Shown: positions 35,808 to 46,300 of the stretch, piece by piece
Layout: each line of letters begins with the position of its first letter
Position numbering within the stretch: position 1 is the stretch's first letter
Assembly: GCF_004795915.1 (NCBI RefSeq)
Contig: NZ_CP039253.1
Location: forward strand, 1,240,001 to 1,304,000
DNA length: 64,000 bases
Source of the DNA: Rhodococcus sp. PAMC28707
GTDB taxonomy: Bacteria; Actinomycetota; Actinomycetes; Mycobacteriales; Mycobacteriaceae
Direction: 5' to 3'
The notes under the pieces: model-generated
The model's database searches: none
Seen by the model: only the letters and a program-made list of their open reading frames with translations
Told to the model about the DNA's origin: nothing
Translations under genes and position numbers: made by a program

Positions 35808-38000
35808 TCACTTACCTGGCTCGGGATCCCGCGGCAGGCCCAGCAACCGTTCGCCGATGATGTTGAGCTGAACGTTGGTGGTGCCACCCGCTATCGACAG
35901 GCACTGGGCATTCAAGAACATGTGTTGCGCGGAACTTCGGGGCTGCTCACCGACCAGAGACGACGGTCCGGCCCACTCCATCGCCACTTCCCACACCTGT
36001 TGAATGTGCTCCACGCCGATAACTTTCGCGACCGAGGATTCCGCTCCGGGTTGGGCGCCGGTAAGTGTCCGCAGCGTGGTCCGCAGTGCGAGCAATCCCC
36101 CGGATTGGGCGTCACACAGAACTTCACCGAGAACTGCCGATTGCTGGGCGTCGAGGCCGCTGGGCAATTCGGCGGCGAGACTCAACAACGCCTCACCGCC
36201 CGAGCCGAGAGAGGAATCGTTCGACAACGAGACTCGTTCGTTCGCGAGTGTCGTTCGAGCCAATTTCCATCCGGCGCCGCTCTCCCCCACCAACATTTCG
36301 TCCGGAACGAACACGTCGTCGAAGAAGACCTCGTTGAACAACGATTCGCCGGTGATCTCTCGGAGAGGTCGGATGTCGAGCCCAGGGCTGTTGCGCATGT
36401 CGACGAGGAAATAGGACAAACCTTTGTGCTTCGGCACCGATGCGTCGGTGCGCGCGAGGCAGATCCCCCAGTGCGCTTCACGCGCCATGGACGTCCAGAC
36501 TTTCTGGCCCTGCAATCGCCAGCCGCCGTCCACCTTGGTCGCCTTGGTACTCAATCCGGCGAGGTCGGAGCCTGCACCGGGTTCGGAAAACAGCTGACAC
36601 CAACGAATGTCTCCGCGCAGGCTCGCCGGGACGAACTTCTCGACCTGTTCGGGGCTGCCATGCTCGATGAGCGTGGGCACCACCCAGTTACCGATGATCA
36701 TGTCGTACGGAACGAGAGAGAACGAGGCCAATTCCTCGGCGATCACCAGTTGTTCGACGGCGTCTGCCCCTCGACCCCACGGTGCCGGAAAATGTGGAGC
36801 TGCGTAGCCCTTTTCTGCCAACAATCGGATGCGATCGGCATCGTCGGAATCGGCAATCGCAGCAAGCTCGGATCGCACCTTCGCGCGAACCTGTTCGGCT
36901 TCCGGTGGAAGCTCCACTTCGAGTGAACGCCGGGTCCCGGCGAGCGTCGCAACCGTCACCCGAGAACGCCAGGACGCGGTCGATCCGAGCATGAGCAGTA
37001 GGGTCTGCGCCCGCCGAAGGTAGAGGTGCGCGTCGTGTTCCCAGGTGTATCCGATTCCACCGAGGATCTGAATGCAGTCCTTGGTCAAGGTGAATGCAGC
37101 ATCGAGCGCGGTAGCTCCCGCGACAGCAGCAGCAAGCGACACCTCTGCAGGAGGCGCACCTGCGTCCGCCGCACGGGCGGCGTCCCATGCGCACACGCGT
37201 GCTTGCTCGCTGCGAATGAGCATGCGCGCGATGCGGTGTTTGACGCCTTGGAACTGACCGATGATTCGCCCGAACTGTCGGCGCGTTCGGGCGTAGTCAC
37301 CGGCGGTGCGCACCGCCCAGTCTGCAACACCCGAAGCCTCTGCGGAGAAGAGAATTGCCGCCAGATCGAACACGCGACGGGCATCGATCGAGAGGATGTC
37401 GCCGGGCTCGAGCGCGAGACTGCGCGCAGTCGCAGTTGCATTGCGCCGCAGGAGATCATAGCTCTCCACGGCAGCGATCTCGAGGCGCTCTCGCGGGACG
37501 AGGACGAAAACCGTCTTGTTCTCTGCATCGAGCGCGGCCAGCAAGAAGAGATCACCGATCTGGCCACTGACGACGAAATCCGATGCACCGGCGAGTACCG
37601 ACTGGTTCGCGTCGGAAGTCAGACGCAACGAACCGGGGTGCAGCGATATCGCCCCGATCGTCGAGCCGTCGGCCAGGGCCGCAAGCTCCTCGCTGCGACC
37701 TGCTTCGTCGAGTACCGCGCTGAGAAGGACAGTCGAGAGGAACGGCCCCGGAACCAAGGCTCTGCCGAGTTCCTCTGCTACCACGGCAGTTTCACTCAAT
37801 CCGCAACCTGCGCCGCCATCTTCTTCCTTCAAATGGAGGCCAAGCACGCCGAGAGCAGCCAGCGAGCTCCAGAAGGCGGGGCGCTCCTCGGTCTCGGCAT
37901 CGACTGCACTGCGCAGAACGTCGGAGGTCACGGTACGGGCTGCCCATGCGCGAACCGCGTCGGTGAGGTCCCGTTCTTGTTCGGTCAACGCCATTGTCAT
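35808..38000 (-). CDS. fadE34: Fused double acyl-CoA dehydrogenase, FadE34/ChsE3-like
   Basis: A 730-residue protein made of two acyl-CoA dehydrogenase modules. Module 1 (about 1-340) ends at KDCIQILGGIGYTWEHDAHLY; module 2 (about 370-730) carries the FAD/substrate loop LFSEPGAGSDLAGLSTKA. Fusion reproduces the two different subunits of steroid heterotetramers in one chain, as in FadE34 (ChsE3, about 711 residues), which is linked to dehydrogenation of C24 steroid side chains including bile acids. The start used is ATG at 38000; a second ATG follows two codons later. It lies 36 bases after the FadA5-type thiolase gene. Confidence 0.87.
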   Translation of the reverse strand: MTMALTEQERDLTDAVRAWAARTVTSDVLRSAVDAETEERPAFWSSLAALGVLGLHLKEEDGGAGCGLSETAVVAEELGRALVPGPFLSTVLLSAVLDEAGRSEELAALADGSTIGAISLHPGSLRLTSDANQSVLAGASDFVVSGQIGDLFLLAALDAENKTVFVLVPRERLEIAAVESYDLLRRNATATARSLALEPGDILSIDARRVFDLAAILFSAEASGVADWAVRTAGDYARTRRQFGRIIGQFQGVKHRIARMLIRSEQARVCAWDAARAADAGAPPAEVSLAAAVAGATALDAAFTLTKDCIQILGGIGYTWEHDAHLYLRRAQTLLLMLGSTASWRSRVTVATLAGTRRSLEVELPPEAEQVRAKVRSELAAIADSDDADRIRLLAEKGYAAPHFPAPWGRGADAVEQLVIAEELASFSLVPYDMIIGNWVVPTLIEHGSPEQVEKFVPASLRGDIRWCQLFSEPGAGSDLAGLSTKATKVDGGWRLQGQKVWTSMAREAHWGICLARTDASVPKHKGLSYFLVDMRNSPGLDIRPLREITGESLFNEVFFDDVFVPDEMLVGESGAGWKLARTTLANERVSLSNDSSLGSGGEALLSLAAELPSGLDAQQSAVLGEVLCDAQSGGLLALRTTLRTLTGAQPGAESSVAKVIGVEHIQQVWEVAMEWAGPSSLVGEQPRSSAQHMFLNAQCLSIAGGTTNVQLNIIGERLLGLPRDPEPGK

Positions 38001-38036
38001 GAAAAGTCTCGGCTCTCTCGTCGGTAGGGCGCGCCC

Positions 38037-39930
<1,894 letters not shown>

Positions 39931-40045
39931 TCTCGTTCATCCCCCCAAGACTTCGCACGCTGGGCCTACGCAACGGTAGGTTTGCTCGATTTTGACATCT
40001 CGCTTCGGATTCTTCGACATTTGCCCGCTCAGTGAGACCCACGGC

Positions 40046-40072
40046 ACGCAACCTATGAAATTACTGTTGCGT
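40046..40072. promoter_or_regulatory. ACGCAAC inverted repeat upstream of kstD
   Basis: ACGCAAC (40046-40052) faces GTTGCGT (40066-40072); a further ACGCAAC lies at 39968-39974. The right arm contains the proposed kstD -35 (TTGCGT). Possible TetR operator. Confidence 0.35.
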
Positions 40073-40095
40073 AGACAACCGCATCTTCGTGTACT
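40067..40095 (+). promoter_or_regulatory. Putative kstD promoter
   Basis: TTGCGT (40067-40072), a 17-base spacer, then TGTACT (40090-40095). Spacing is ideal for a sigma-70-type promoter; the ATG of kstD is at 40163. Confidence 0.45.
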
Positions 40096-40123
40096 TCGAC
40101 CCGCCCGCATGTCGAAGTACACG
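40088..40123. promoter_or_regulatory. 13-bp inverted repeat over the kstD start region
   Basis: CGTGTACTTCGAC (40088-40100) and its exact complement (40111-40123) are separated by 10 bases. It covers the proposed -10 element and the expected transcription start of kstD, which suits a repressor operator. Confidence 0.5.
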
Positions 40124-40162
40124 CATCATCACCGCGGGCACTTCGAAACGGAGAACACCACC

Positions 40163-41689
40163 ATGCACGAGTCGATCGAGTGCGATGTCCTGGTCATCGG
40201 TTCGGGCGGCGGCGCTCTGACCGGCGCGTACTGTGCCGCAGAAGCGGGCCAGGACACGCTGGTCCTCGAAAAGACACCACTACTCGGTGGCACGTCCGCG
40301 TACTCCGGCGGAGCCGTATGGCTACCCGGCACCGCCGTGCAAGAACGCGCGAACATCGGAGATTCGACGGCGAAGGCCCGGGAATACCTTCGAGCTGTCG
40401 TCGGTGATTACGAGGTCGAACGGCAAGAGGCATTCGTCTCGACGGCACCCGCCGTCGTCGATCTACTCGAGAAGAACCCGAACATCGAATTCGAATGGCG
40501 TCCGTTCCCGGACTACTTCCGCGCGCCCGGCCGAATGGATTCCGGACGGGCGATCAATGCCCTCGACATCGAGCCCTCCGCCGTCGGCGATCTGCTCGAG
40601 CGCGTCCGACCCGAACTCGATGCAGATCGTGAAGGAGCGCCGCACCCCGAAGGCAAGCTCGGCGGTGGACGTTCACTGATCTCTCGCCTGTTGTTGGCTC
40701 TGGAAAGCACGGGTAACTCTCGGGTGCTGACCGAGACGGCGTTGACGGAGCTGATCGTCGAGAACGACGCAGTAGTCGGCGCACTGGCTACCGGACCCGA
40801 TGGGAAGACACTGCGCATCCTCGCGCGTCGCGGCATCCTGCTCGCTGCAGGCGGTATCGAAAAGGATCAGCCACTGCGAGATGCGGAGTCGATGCCGGGT
40901 CTCGCACGGTGGAGCATGGCAGCGCAAGGCTCGAATACCGGCGATGCAATTCAGGCTGCGGTCCGAATCGGCGCAGACACCACATTGGCCGGGGAAGCGT
41001 GGTACTGCCCCGGCGTCGCCTTGCCGGATGGGTCAGCGGCATTCATGGTCGGTGTCCGCGGTGGACTGCTCGTCGACGACGCCGGCAAGCGCTACCTCAA
41101 CGAGTCGCTTCCGTACGACCAGTTCGGTCGCGCGATGATCGAGCACGGCAGCGAGCGGTCATACCTCGTATTCGAGGCAGCCGACAGCGGACCGGTGATT
41201 CCGACCATTTCGATTCCGTCGGTGGCCGCGGACGCTCATCTCGAAGCCGGTACGTGGGTCATGGCCGACACGATCGAAGAACTGGCAACACTGCTCGAGG
41301 TTGCACCCGAGGTTCTCCGGAACACCGTCGAGCAGTTCAACGAATACGCGAGCACCGGTATCGACGAGCAGTTCCATCGCGGCGAGGATCCCTACGACAT
41401 GTTCTTCTGCCGGCCCGTTCCCGAACAGCCGAATGCGGCTTTGACGCCGCTGAAGAAGGGTCCGTACGTCGCCGCTCGAATTGTCTTGAGCGACCTGGGA
41501 ACCAAGAGCGGCGTGCGCACCGACGTCGACGCTCGGGTGCTGCGTGAGAACGACACACCGATCGCGGGTCTCTACGCTGCCGGCAACACCAGCGCCTCCC
41601 TCAGTGGCGCGAAGTACCCAGGCCCAGGCGTGCCGCTCGGCACCGCAATGGTTTTCGCCTACCGAGCAGTTCGCGCCATGCTGGCCTGA
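40163..41689 (+). CDS. kstD: 3-ketosteroid delta-1-dehydrogenase
   Basis: A 508-residue FAD-dependent flavoprotein. The dinucleotide motif GSGGG is at residues 13-17. Near the C-terminus KYPGPGVPLGTAMVF contains Tyr485 and Gly489, matching the catalytic Tyr487 and Gly491 reported for Rhodococcus KstD1. LNESLPYDQFGR gives the second conserved tyrosine. It introduces the C1-C2 double bond in ring A of 3-ketosteroids. The ATG at 40163 follows GGAG by nine bases; the longer ORF starting at 39992 covers the promoter and is rejected. It ends back to back with an HsaA-like gene (TGA then TCA). Confidence 0.88.
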   Translation: MHESIECDVLVIGSGGGALTGAYCAAEAGQDTLVLEKTPLLGGTSAYSGGAVWLPGTAVQERANIGDSTAKAREYLRAVVGDYEVERQEAFVSTAPAVVDLLEKNPNIEFEWRPFPDYFRAPGRMDSGRAINALDIEPSAVGDLLERVRPELDADREGAPHPEGKLGGGRSLISRLLLALESTGNSRVLTETALTELIVENDAVVGALATGPDGKTLRILARRGILLAAGGIEKDQPLRDAESMPGLARWSMAAQGSNTGDAIQAAVRIGADTTLAGEAWYCPGVALPDGSAAFMVGVRGGLLVDDAGKRYLNESLPYDQFGRAMIEHGSERSYLVFEAADSGPVIPTISIPSVAADAHLEAGTWVMADTIEELATLLEVAPEVLRNTVEQFNEYASTGIDEQFHRGEDPYDMFFCRPVPEQPNAALTPLKKGPYVAARIVLSDLGTKSGVRTDVDARVLRENDTPIAGLYAAGNTSASLSGAKYPGPGVPLGTAMVFAYRAVRAMLA

Positions 41690-42856
41690 TCAGACCAAGT
41701 TGTCCTCTACCGGGAGGCCGAACGCGCCTTGGCCGAACAACGCCAAAGCACGTTCGGCCTCGTTGGCCACGTGGACACTTCCGGCATGGACATCGCGCCA
41801 CGCCCGTTCGATCACATTCCCGCGGTACAACGAGTGGCCCCCTGCCGACTTGAACAACAGGTCCATCGCCTCCACCGCACGCTCGGTCGCTCGCACTTGA
41901 TCACGTCGCGCACGCAGACGCATCGACATCGGTAGTTCTTCGCCTTCGAGTGCCAATTCCCACAGTTCGCGAACGTTGCGCTCCAACTGCAGAATCGCTG
42001 CATCGATCTCCGACGATGCGCGGGCAATGGCGACCTGGGCGAACTGATCATGTACGAACTGCCCGCCACCGAGGCTCAGACGCACCCGCTCACGCATGTT
42101 GGCGAGATAGCGTTCGTAGCATCCCGCAACGATTCCGACTCCGGGCGACGCAACCGCAGTGGTGAAGATCGTGGCGAACGGAAGTCGGTACAGCGGTCCC
42201 CGGTTCACTTTCTGGCCCGGACCGCGAAGCTGCGCAGTTTCGTAGTTGCTCTTGGTCCGGTACTCGGGGACGAAGCAATCGACGATGCCGATCTCGTTGC
42301 TGGCGGTGCCGCGCATTCCCATCACGTCCCACACGTCCCGGATGCGGTAGTCGGAGCGCGGAACCAGGACGGTGAGGAAGTCCAAGGGGCGCCCCCCCTC
42401 GCCTATCACGATTGCACCCAGCAGCGCCCACGACGCGTGGTCACACCCGGAGGAGAAGAGCCATTCCCCACTGAGGCGGTACCCGCCCTCGACTGGGTGC
42501 AGCCGCCCGACCGGTGCGTACGCGGAAGAAACGAGCGTGCCGTTGTCGGGTTCCCACACATCGCTCTGCGCTCGATCGTCGAAGAGAGCGAGATGCCAAG
42601 GGTGAACTCCCAGGACGGAAGTCAACCACCCGGTGGATCCACAGGCACCCGAGATCATCCGAACCGCTTCGAAGAATGTCGCCGGATCGGACTCGGTACC
42701 GCCGTACCGTTTCGGTTGAAGCAGCCTGAAGACCCCAGTCTTACCCAGCTCGTGAATCATCTGATCCGACACACGTCCGGTTTCATCGACCTTGACTGCT
42801 GCCTCGGCGATCGTCGGCAGTAGATCGCGGACAGCACCCAGGACGTCGGTAGTCAT
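41690..42856 (-). CDS. HsaA-like flavin-dependent monooxygenase (second copy)
   Basis: A 388-residue protein of the acyl-CoA dehydrogenase-fold hydroxylase group. It follows HsaA throughout: VLGAVRDLLPTI, CGSTGWLTSVLGVHPWHLALFD, FSSGCDHASWALLG, RRDQVRATERAVEAMDLLFKSAGG and the C-terminal FGLPVEDNLV. HsaA hydroxylates the phenolic secosteroid 3-HSA with FMNH2 from HsaB. A further HsaA is encoded at 46301-47479, so this copy may serve another secosteroid. The ATG at 42856 aligns best with HsaA and has TATCGT six bases upstream, fitting a leaderless mRNA; an ATG at 42886 is possible. Confidence 0.8.
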   Translation of the reverse strand: MTTDVLGAVRDLLPTIAEAAVKVDETGRVSDQMIHELGKTGVFRLLQPKRYGGTESDPATFFEAVRMISGACGSTGWLTSVLGVHPWHLALFDDRAQSDVWEPDNGTLVSSAYAPVGRLHPVEGGYRLSGEWLFSSGCDHASWALLGAIVIGEGGRPLDFLTVLVPRSDYRIRDVWDVMGMRGTASNEIGIVDCFVPEYRTKSNYETAQLRGPGQKVNRGPLYRLPFATIFTTAVASPGVGIVAGCYERYLANMRERVRLSLGGGQFVHDQFAQVAIARASSEIDAAILQLERNVRELWELALEGEELPMSMRLRARRDQVRATERAVEAMDLLFKSAGGHSLYRGNVIERAWRDVHAGSVHVANEAERALALFGQGAFGLPVEDNLV

Positions 42857-43053
42857 ACTCGAACGATAATCCGGTTCCGCTGCCATCGAGCGGACGGGTC
42901 GCTGATCGAGAGCACGAATTGTTTCCGAAAAGTCCGAGTCCCGTCCAGTGAGAACTCTCCGACTTCGGTGTCGGAGGTCACCTAGCGTCGTCTACAAACA
43001 CGGCAACGACCAGATCGCCGTTTGACTTCTCCACAAGACAGGACGGGATCACT

Positions 43054-44217
43054 GTGACCATCCAGCAGAACACGAGCGAAGAAGTACGAGAGATCGAAGC
43101 CGGCGCCGCGCCCACGCGCTTCGCCCGCGGTTGGCACTGCATCGGTTTGTCGGCCGACTTCAAGGACGGCAAGCCCCACTCCATCGAGGCCTTCGGGACC
43201 AAGCTTGTCGTCTTCGCCGACAGCTCGGGCACGCTCGCCGTCCTCGACGGATACTGCCGCCACATGGGTGGCGACCTCACTCAGGGAACGATCAAGGGTG
43301 ACGAGGTCGCCTGCCCGTTCCACGATTGGCGTTGGGGAAGCAACGGAAAATGCAAGAGCATTCCTTACGCGCGTCGCGTGCCCCCGCTGGCACGTACACG
43401 TTCGTGGCATGTCCTCGACCAGGACGGCATGTTCTTCGTGTGGAACGATCCCGAGGGCAATGCCCCGCCCGCTGAGGTGACCATTCCCCGCATCGAAGGC
43501 GCACTCGACGATGGTTGGTCCGACTGGGTCTGGTATCGCACCGAGGTGGACACGAACTGCCGTGAGGTCGTCGACAACATCGTCGACATGGCGCACTTCT
43601 TCTACGTGCATTACTCCTTCCCCACCTACTTCAAGAATGTCTTCGAAGGGCACGTCGCCAGCCAGTACATGAACGGACAGTCACGCGAGGACATGCGTCC
43701 GAACACGGAAGGCCAGCCCAAGTCGCTCGGCAACAGTTCGGATGCAACCTATTTCGGACCTTCCTTCATGGTCGATGACCTGACGTACAAGTTCGATACC
43801 CACGACGTCAATTCGGTCCTGATCAATTGCCACTACCCGGTCAGCGCAAACAAGTTCGTTCTGCAGTACGGAATGATCGTGCAGAAGTCCGCCGAACTCC
43901 AAGGTGATGCCGCCGAGGAAACGGCGAGGAACTTCGGAACCTTCATCGCCAAGGGTTTCGAACAGGACATCGAGATCTGGAAGAACAAGTCACGCATCGA
44001 GAACCCGCTGCTCTGCGAGGAAGACGGTCCGGTCTACCAGCTTCGCCGGTGGTACGAGCAGTTCTACGTCGACGTAGCCGACGTCACTCCTCAGATGACG
44101 GAACGATTCGAGTTCGAGCTGGACACCACACGTCCTGTCGAGTCGTGGAAGAAGGAAGTCGAAGCCAACGTCGCTCGGAAATTGGAGGAGCAGAATGCAA
44201 CCGCTTCGGTGCAGTGA
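43054..44217 (+). CDS. kshA: 3-ketosteroid 9-alpha-hydroxylase oxygenase KshA
   Basis: A 387-residue Rieske oxygenase. Rieske cluster ligands are Cys68-x-His70 and Cys87-x2-His90; the mononuclear iron site is in NIVDMAHFFYVH (His181, His186) with a later aspartate near EQDIEIW. The sequence is typical KshA. With KshB it hydroxylates C9 of the steroid nucleus; together with KstD this opens ring B. The start is GTG at 43054. It leads an operon with an 86-residue CxxC protein whose start lies inside the kshA 3' end, then an SDR gene. Confidence 0.93.
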   Translation: MTIQQNTSEEVREIEAGAAPTRFARGWHCIGLSADFKDGKPHSIEAFGTKLVVFADSSGTLAVLDGYCRHMGGDLTQGTIKGDEVACPFHDWRWGSNGKCKSIPYARRVPPLARTRSWHVLDQDGMFFVWNDPEGNAPPAEVTIPRIEGALDDGWSDWVWYRTEVDTNCREVVDNIVDMAHFFYVHYSFPTYFKNVFEGHVASQYMNGQSREDMRPNTEGQPKSLGNSSDATYFGPSFMVDDLTYKFDTHDVNSVLINCHYPVSANKFVLQYGMIVQKSAELQGDAAEETARNFGTFIAKGFEQDIEIWKNKSRIENPLLCEEDGPVYQLRRWYEQFYVDVADVTPQMTERFEFELDTTRPVESWKKEVEANVARKLEEQNATASVQ

Positions 44218-44455
44218 GTGCAGTGCGCAGGTGCTCGTTGCGAAGAACAGTTGGGAGCACACATCGATCCAGTGGGACGCGGCAGCTCGCACTCTTTGCC
44301 GTGAAATCGACAATGACGCTCCCGATGACGGCCGGCTCGGTGCACCCAGCCGTGGCTGTCACGCACTGAGCGCAAGCATCGTCGATGCTGCCAACCGCGG
44401 CGACATCGTCGTCACCGACAGCGATCCTGTTCCGACGCCGATCGTCGTCGACTGA
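44195..44455 (+). CDS. Small CxxC protein of unknown function
   Basis: An 86-residue protein whose ATG lies 23 bases inside the end of kshA, preceded by GGAGGAG. It contains Cys6-x2-Cys9, Cys35 and Cys55 next to His56, spaced as for a small zinc or iron-sulfur site, plus aromatic residues (W20, W27). There is no signal peptide or membrane segment. It is not recognised as any known ferredoxin or Rieske subunit. Tight coupling to kshA suggests a role with the oxygenase, for example in assembly, protection or electron transfer, but that is inference. Confidence 0.72.
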   Translation: MQPLRCSECSAQVLVAKNSWEHTSIQWDAAARTLCREIDNDAPDDGRLGAPSRGCHALSASIVDAANRGDIVVTDSDPVPTPIVVD

Positions 44456-44477
44456 CATTCTTCAGAAAGGCTCTTCC

Positions 44478-45269
44478 ATGATCGATATCGAGCAGTACGG
44501 TCCCTGGGCGGTGATCGCCGGCGGTTCCGAAGGCGTCGGATCGGAATTTGCCGACCAGTTGAGCAAGGCCGGTTTCAACCTCGTTCTCATCGCTCGCAAG
44601 CCCGGCCCGCTCGAGGAGACCGCATCTCGCGTGCGTGCGAACGGCGTCGAGGTTCGGACGCTGGCACTCGATCTGCTCTCCGCCGATGCAGTCGAGAGTA
44701 TCCGCACAGCGACAGAGGACCTCGAAGTAGGGTTGCTGATCTTCAACGCAGGCGCGAACAGCTACGGGCATGAGTTCGTCACCGGCGACCTGTCTGGTTT
44801 CCAACAAGTGATCGACCTCAACATCACCGCGCAACTGCACTTGTCGCATTACTTCGGTGCTGCGATGCGCGAGCGCGGCCGCGGCGGCATCATCTTGGTG
44901 GGTTCGATGGCCGGCTATTTGGGGTCCGAACATCAGAGCGTGTACGCGGCCTCGAAGGCTTTCGGTCGTATCTTCGCCGAAGGCCTGTGGCTCGAGCTGG
45001 CGCCCTTCGGAGTGCACGTCGTCGACCTGGTCCTCGGCGTGACACGGACCCCAGCCATGGCGCGCGCGGGGTTGAACTTCGATATTCCCGGGATGCGTGT
45101 CTCCGAGCCCGTCGATGTTGCCCGCGAAGGACTCGAGCACATCGCCGACGGACCTATCTGGGTCGCCGGTGGACACTACGAGACCGCCAAGAGCCGCAGC
45201 GGGTTCCCGCGCGGAGAGATCGTCGAAAAAGCTGCCGCAGGTATGAGGAAGCTACTCAACCGAGGCTGA
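44478..45269 (+). CDS. SDR family oxidoreductase
   Basis: A 263-residue classical SDR: cofactor motif AGGSEGVGSEFA, NAGA, catalytic YAASK. The ATG at 44478 follows GAAAGG. It ends with a charged tail (EKAAAGMRKLLNRG). As third gene of the kshA operon, it probably interconverts a hydroxyl and keto group on the steroid nucleus or its degradation products, such as the 3-, 7-, 12- or 17-position. The exact position cannot be inferred. Confidence 0.85.
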   Translation: MIDIEQYGPWAVIAGGSEGVGSEFADQLSKAGFNLVLIARKPGPLEETASRVRANGVEVRTLALDLLSADAVESIRTATEDLEVGLLIFNAGANSYGHEFVTGDLSGFQQVIDLNITAQLHLSHYFGAAMRERGRGGIILVGSMAGYLGSEHQSVYAASKAFGRIFAEGLWLELAPFGVHVVDLVLGVTRTPAMARAGLNFDIPGMRVSEPVDVAREGLEHIADGPIWVAGGHYETAKSRSGFPRGEIVEKAAAGMRKLLNRG

Positions 45270-45272
45270 ATT

Positions 45273-45298
45273 CTTTTCGGCAAGTATTTACCGAAAAG
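45273..45298. terminator. Hairpin after the kshA operon
   Basis: Inverted repeat CTTTTCGG / CCGAAAAG (45273-45280, 45291-45298, loop 10), a low-stability stem directly after the SDR stop, followed by AA-rich sequence. Confidence 0.5.
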
Positions 45299-45301
45299 AA
45301 A

Positions 45302-45333
45302 AGCGCTGCGCATTCATCTGAATGCGCAGCGCT
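45302..45333. terminator. Strong bidirectional terminator
   Basis: Perfect 15-bp inverted repeat AGCGCTGCGCATTCA with a 2-base centre (45302-45316, 45319-45333). It is flanked by AAAAGAAA on the left and CTTCTTT on the right, between the convergent kshA and hsaC operons. Confidence 0.85.
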
Positions 45334-45363
45334 CTTCTTTGCACTGTGGTCAGCGAGCGGAGA

Positions 45364-46272
45364 TCACGCGAACGCTGCCAGCGTCTCGGACCCGGACCAG
45401 TCATGTCCCCAATAGCTGTCGGCGGTGATTTCCTCCGAGGAGTAGTGCTTCTCGTCGACGAGCTTGCCCTCGGTGCCGAATTCGAGATCCCATCCGCCTG
45501 GTGCGCGGACGTAGAACGAGACCATCTTGTCGTTGGTGTGGCGACCGAGCGTGGAGGAGATGGAGAATCCCAGCTTCGCTACCCGATCGAGAGCCTGACC
45601 CACCGCGTCGAGAGTGTCGACCTCGGTCATCAGATGCACCATGCCTGGATCCTGGCTGTGCGGGGCCGGGCACAATGCCAGGCTGTGATGACGCTCGTTG
45701 ACACCCATGAACCGCACTCTGCGTGCAGGTCCGGCCCCGGGGGGACCGACGCGGATGGCACCACGTGGCAGGAATCCCAACACGTCGGTATAGAACGCGT
45801 ATGTCTCGTCGATTGCCGGAGTCGGCAGAACGACATGGCCGAGTCCCTGCGGACCGGTCACGAACCGTCCACCGTGCGGGGTTACCACCGGGCTGTGATC
45901 GAGAACCGCTCCGAAGAACACCTCGACACGGGTGCCGGACGGGTCGTCGAATGCGATCACTTGCTCGGCATCGCGGTAGAGCGATTCTTCCTCGGACAGG
46001 ACCTCGACAGCTCGTCCCGACTTCTCCACCGCTTCACGTACGCGCTGAAGAGCGAACTGATCACGGACCTCCCAGCCCACGGCCAGAGCCTTGTCGGTGT
46101 CACCGGGCAACACGATGAGCCTGGATCGACGCTCGTCGACGCGCAGGTAGAGGCCATCGGCCTCCGGCCCCGATCCGACGGCCATTCCCAACCCGTCGAC
46201 AACGAGTTCGCGCCAGCGGGGTACATCCTGCGTCTGAATTCTGAGATAGCCCAGACCGCGTATTTCCGTCAT
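45364..46272 (-). CDS. hsaC: Extradiol dioxygenase HsaC
   Basis: A 302-residue type I extradiol dioxygenase with two VOC modules. The iron ligands are His146 (GHVVLP), His213 (MVHLMTEV) and Glu264 (DLEFGTEG), with active-site His195/196 and His245. It cleaves the catechol ring (3,4-DHSA) formed from ring A. The ATG at 46272 follows AAAGG. It comes 28 bases after hsaA in a hsaD-kstD-hsaA-hsaC series. General BphC-type enzymes share the fold; the context fixes the role. Confidence 0.9.
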   Translation of the reverse strand: MTEIRGLGYLRIQTQDVPRWRELVVDGLGMAVGSGPEADGLYLRVDERRSRLIVLPGDTDKALAVGWEVRDQFALQRVREAVEKSGRAVEVLSEEESLYRDAEQVIAFDDPSGTRVEVFFGAVLDHSPVVTPHGGRFVTGPQGLGHVVLPTPAIDETYAFYTDVLGFLPRGAIRVGPPGAGPARRVRFMGVNERHHSLALCPAPHSQDPGMVHLMTEVDTLDAVGQALDRVAKLGFSISSTLGRHTNDKMVSFYVRAPGGWDLEFGTEGKLVDEKHYSSEEITADSYWGHDWSGSETLAAFA

Positions 46273-46300
46273 CGTAAGTACCTTTCGTCGAGGAGGCTTG

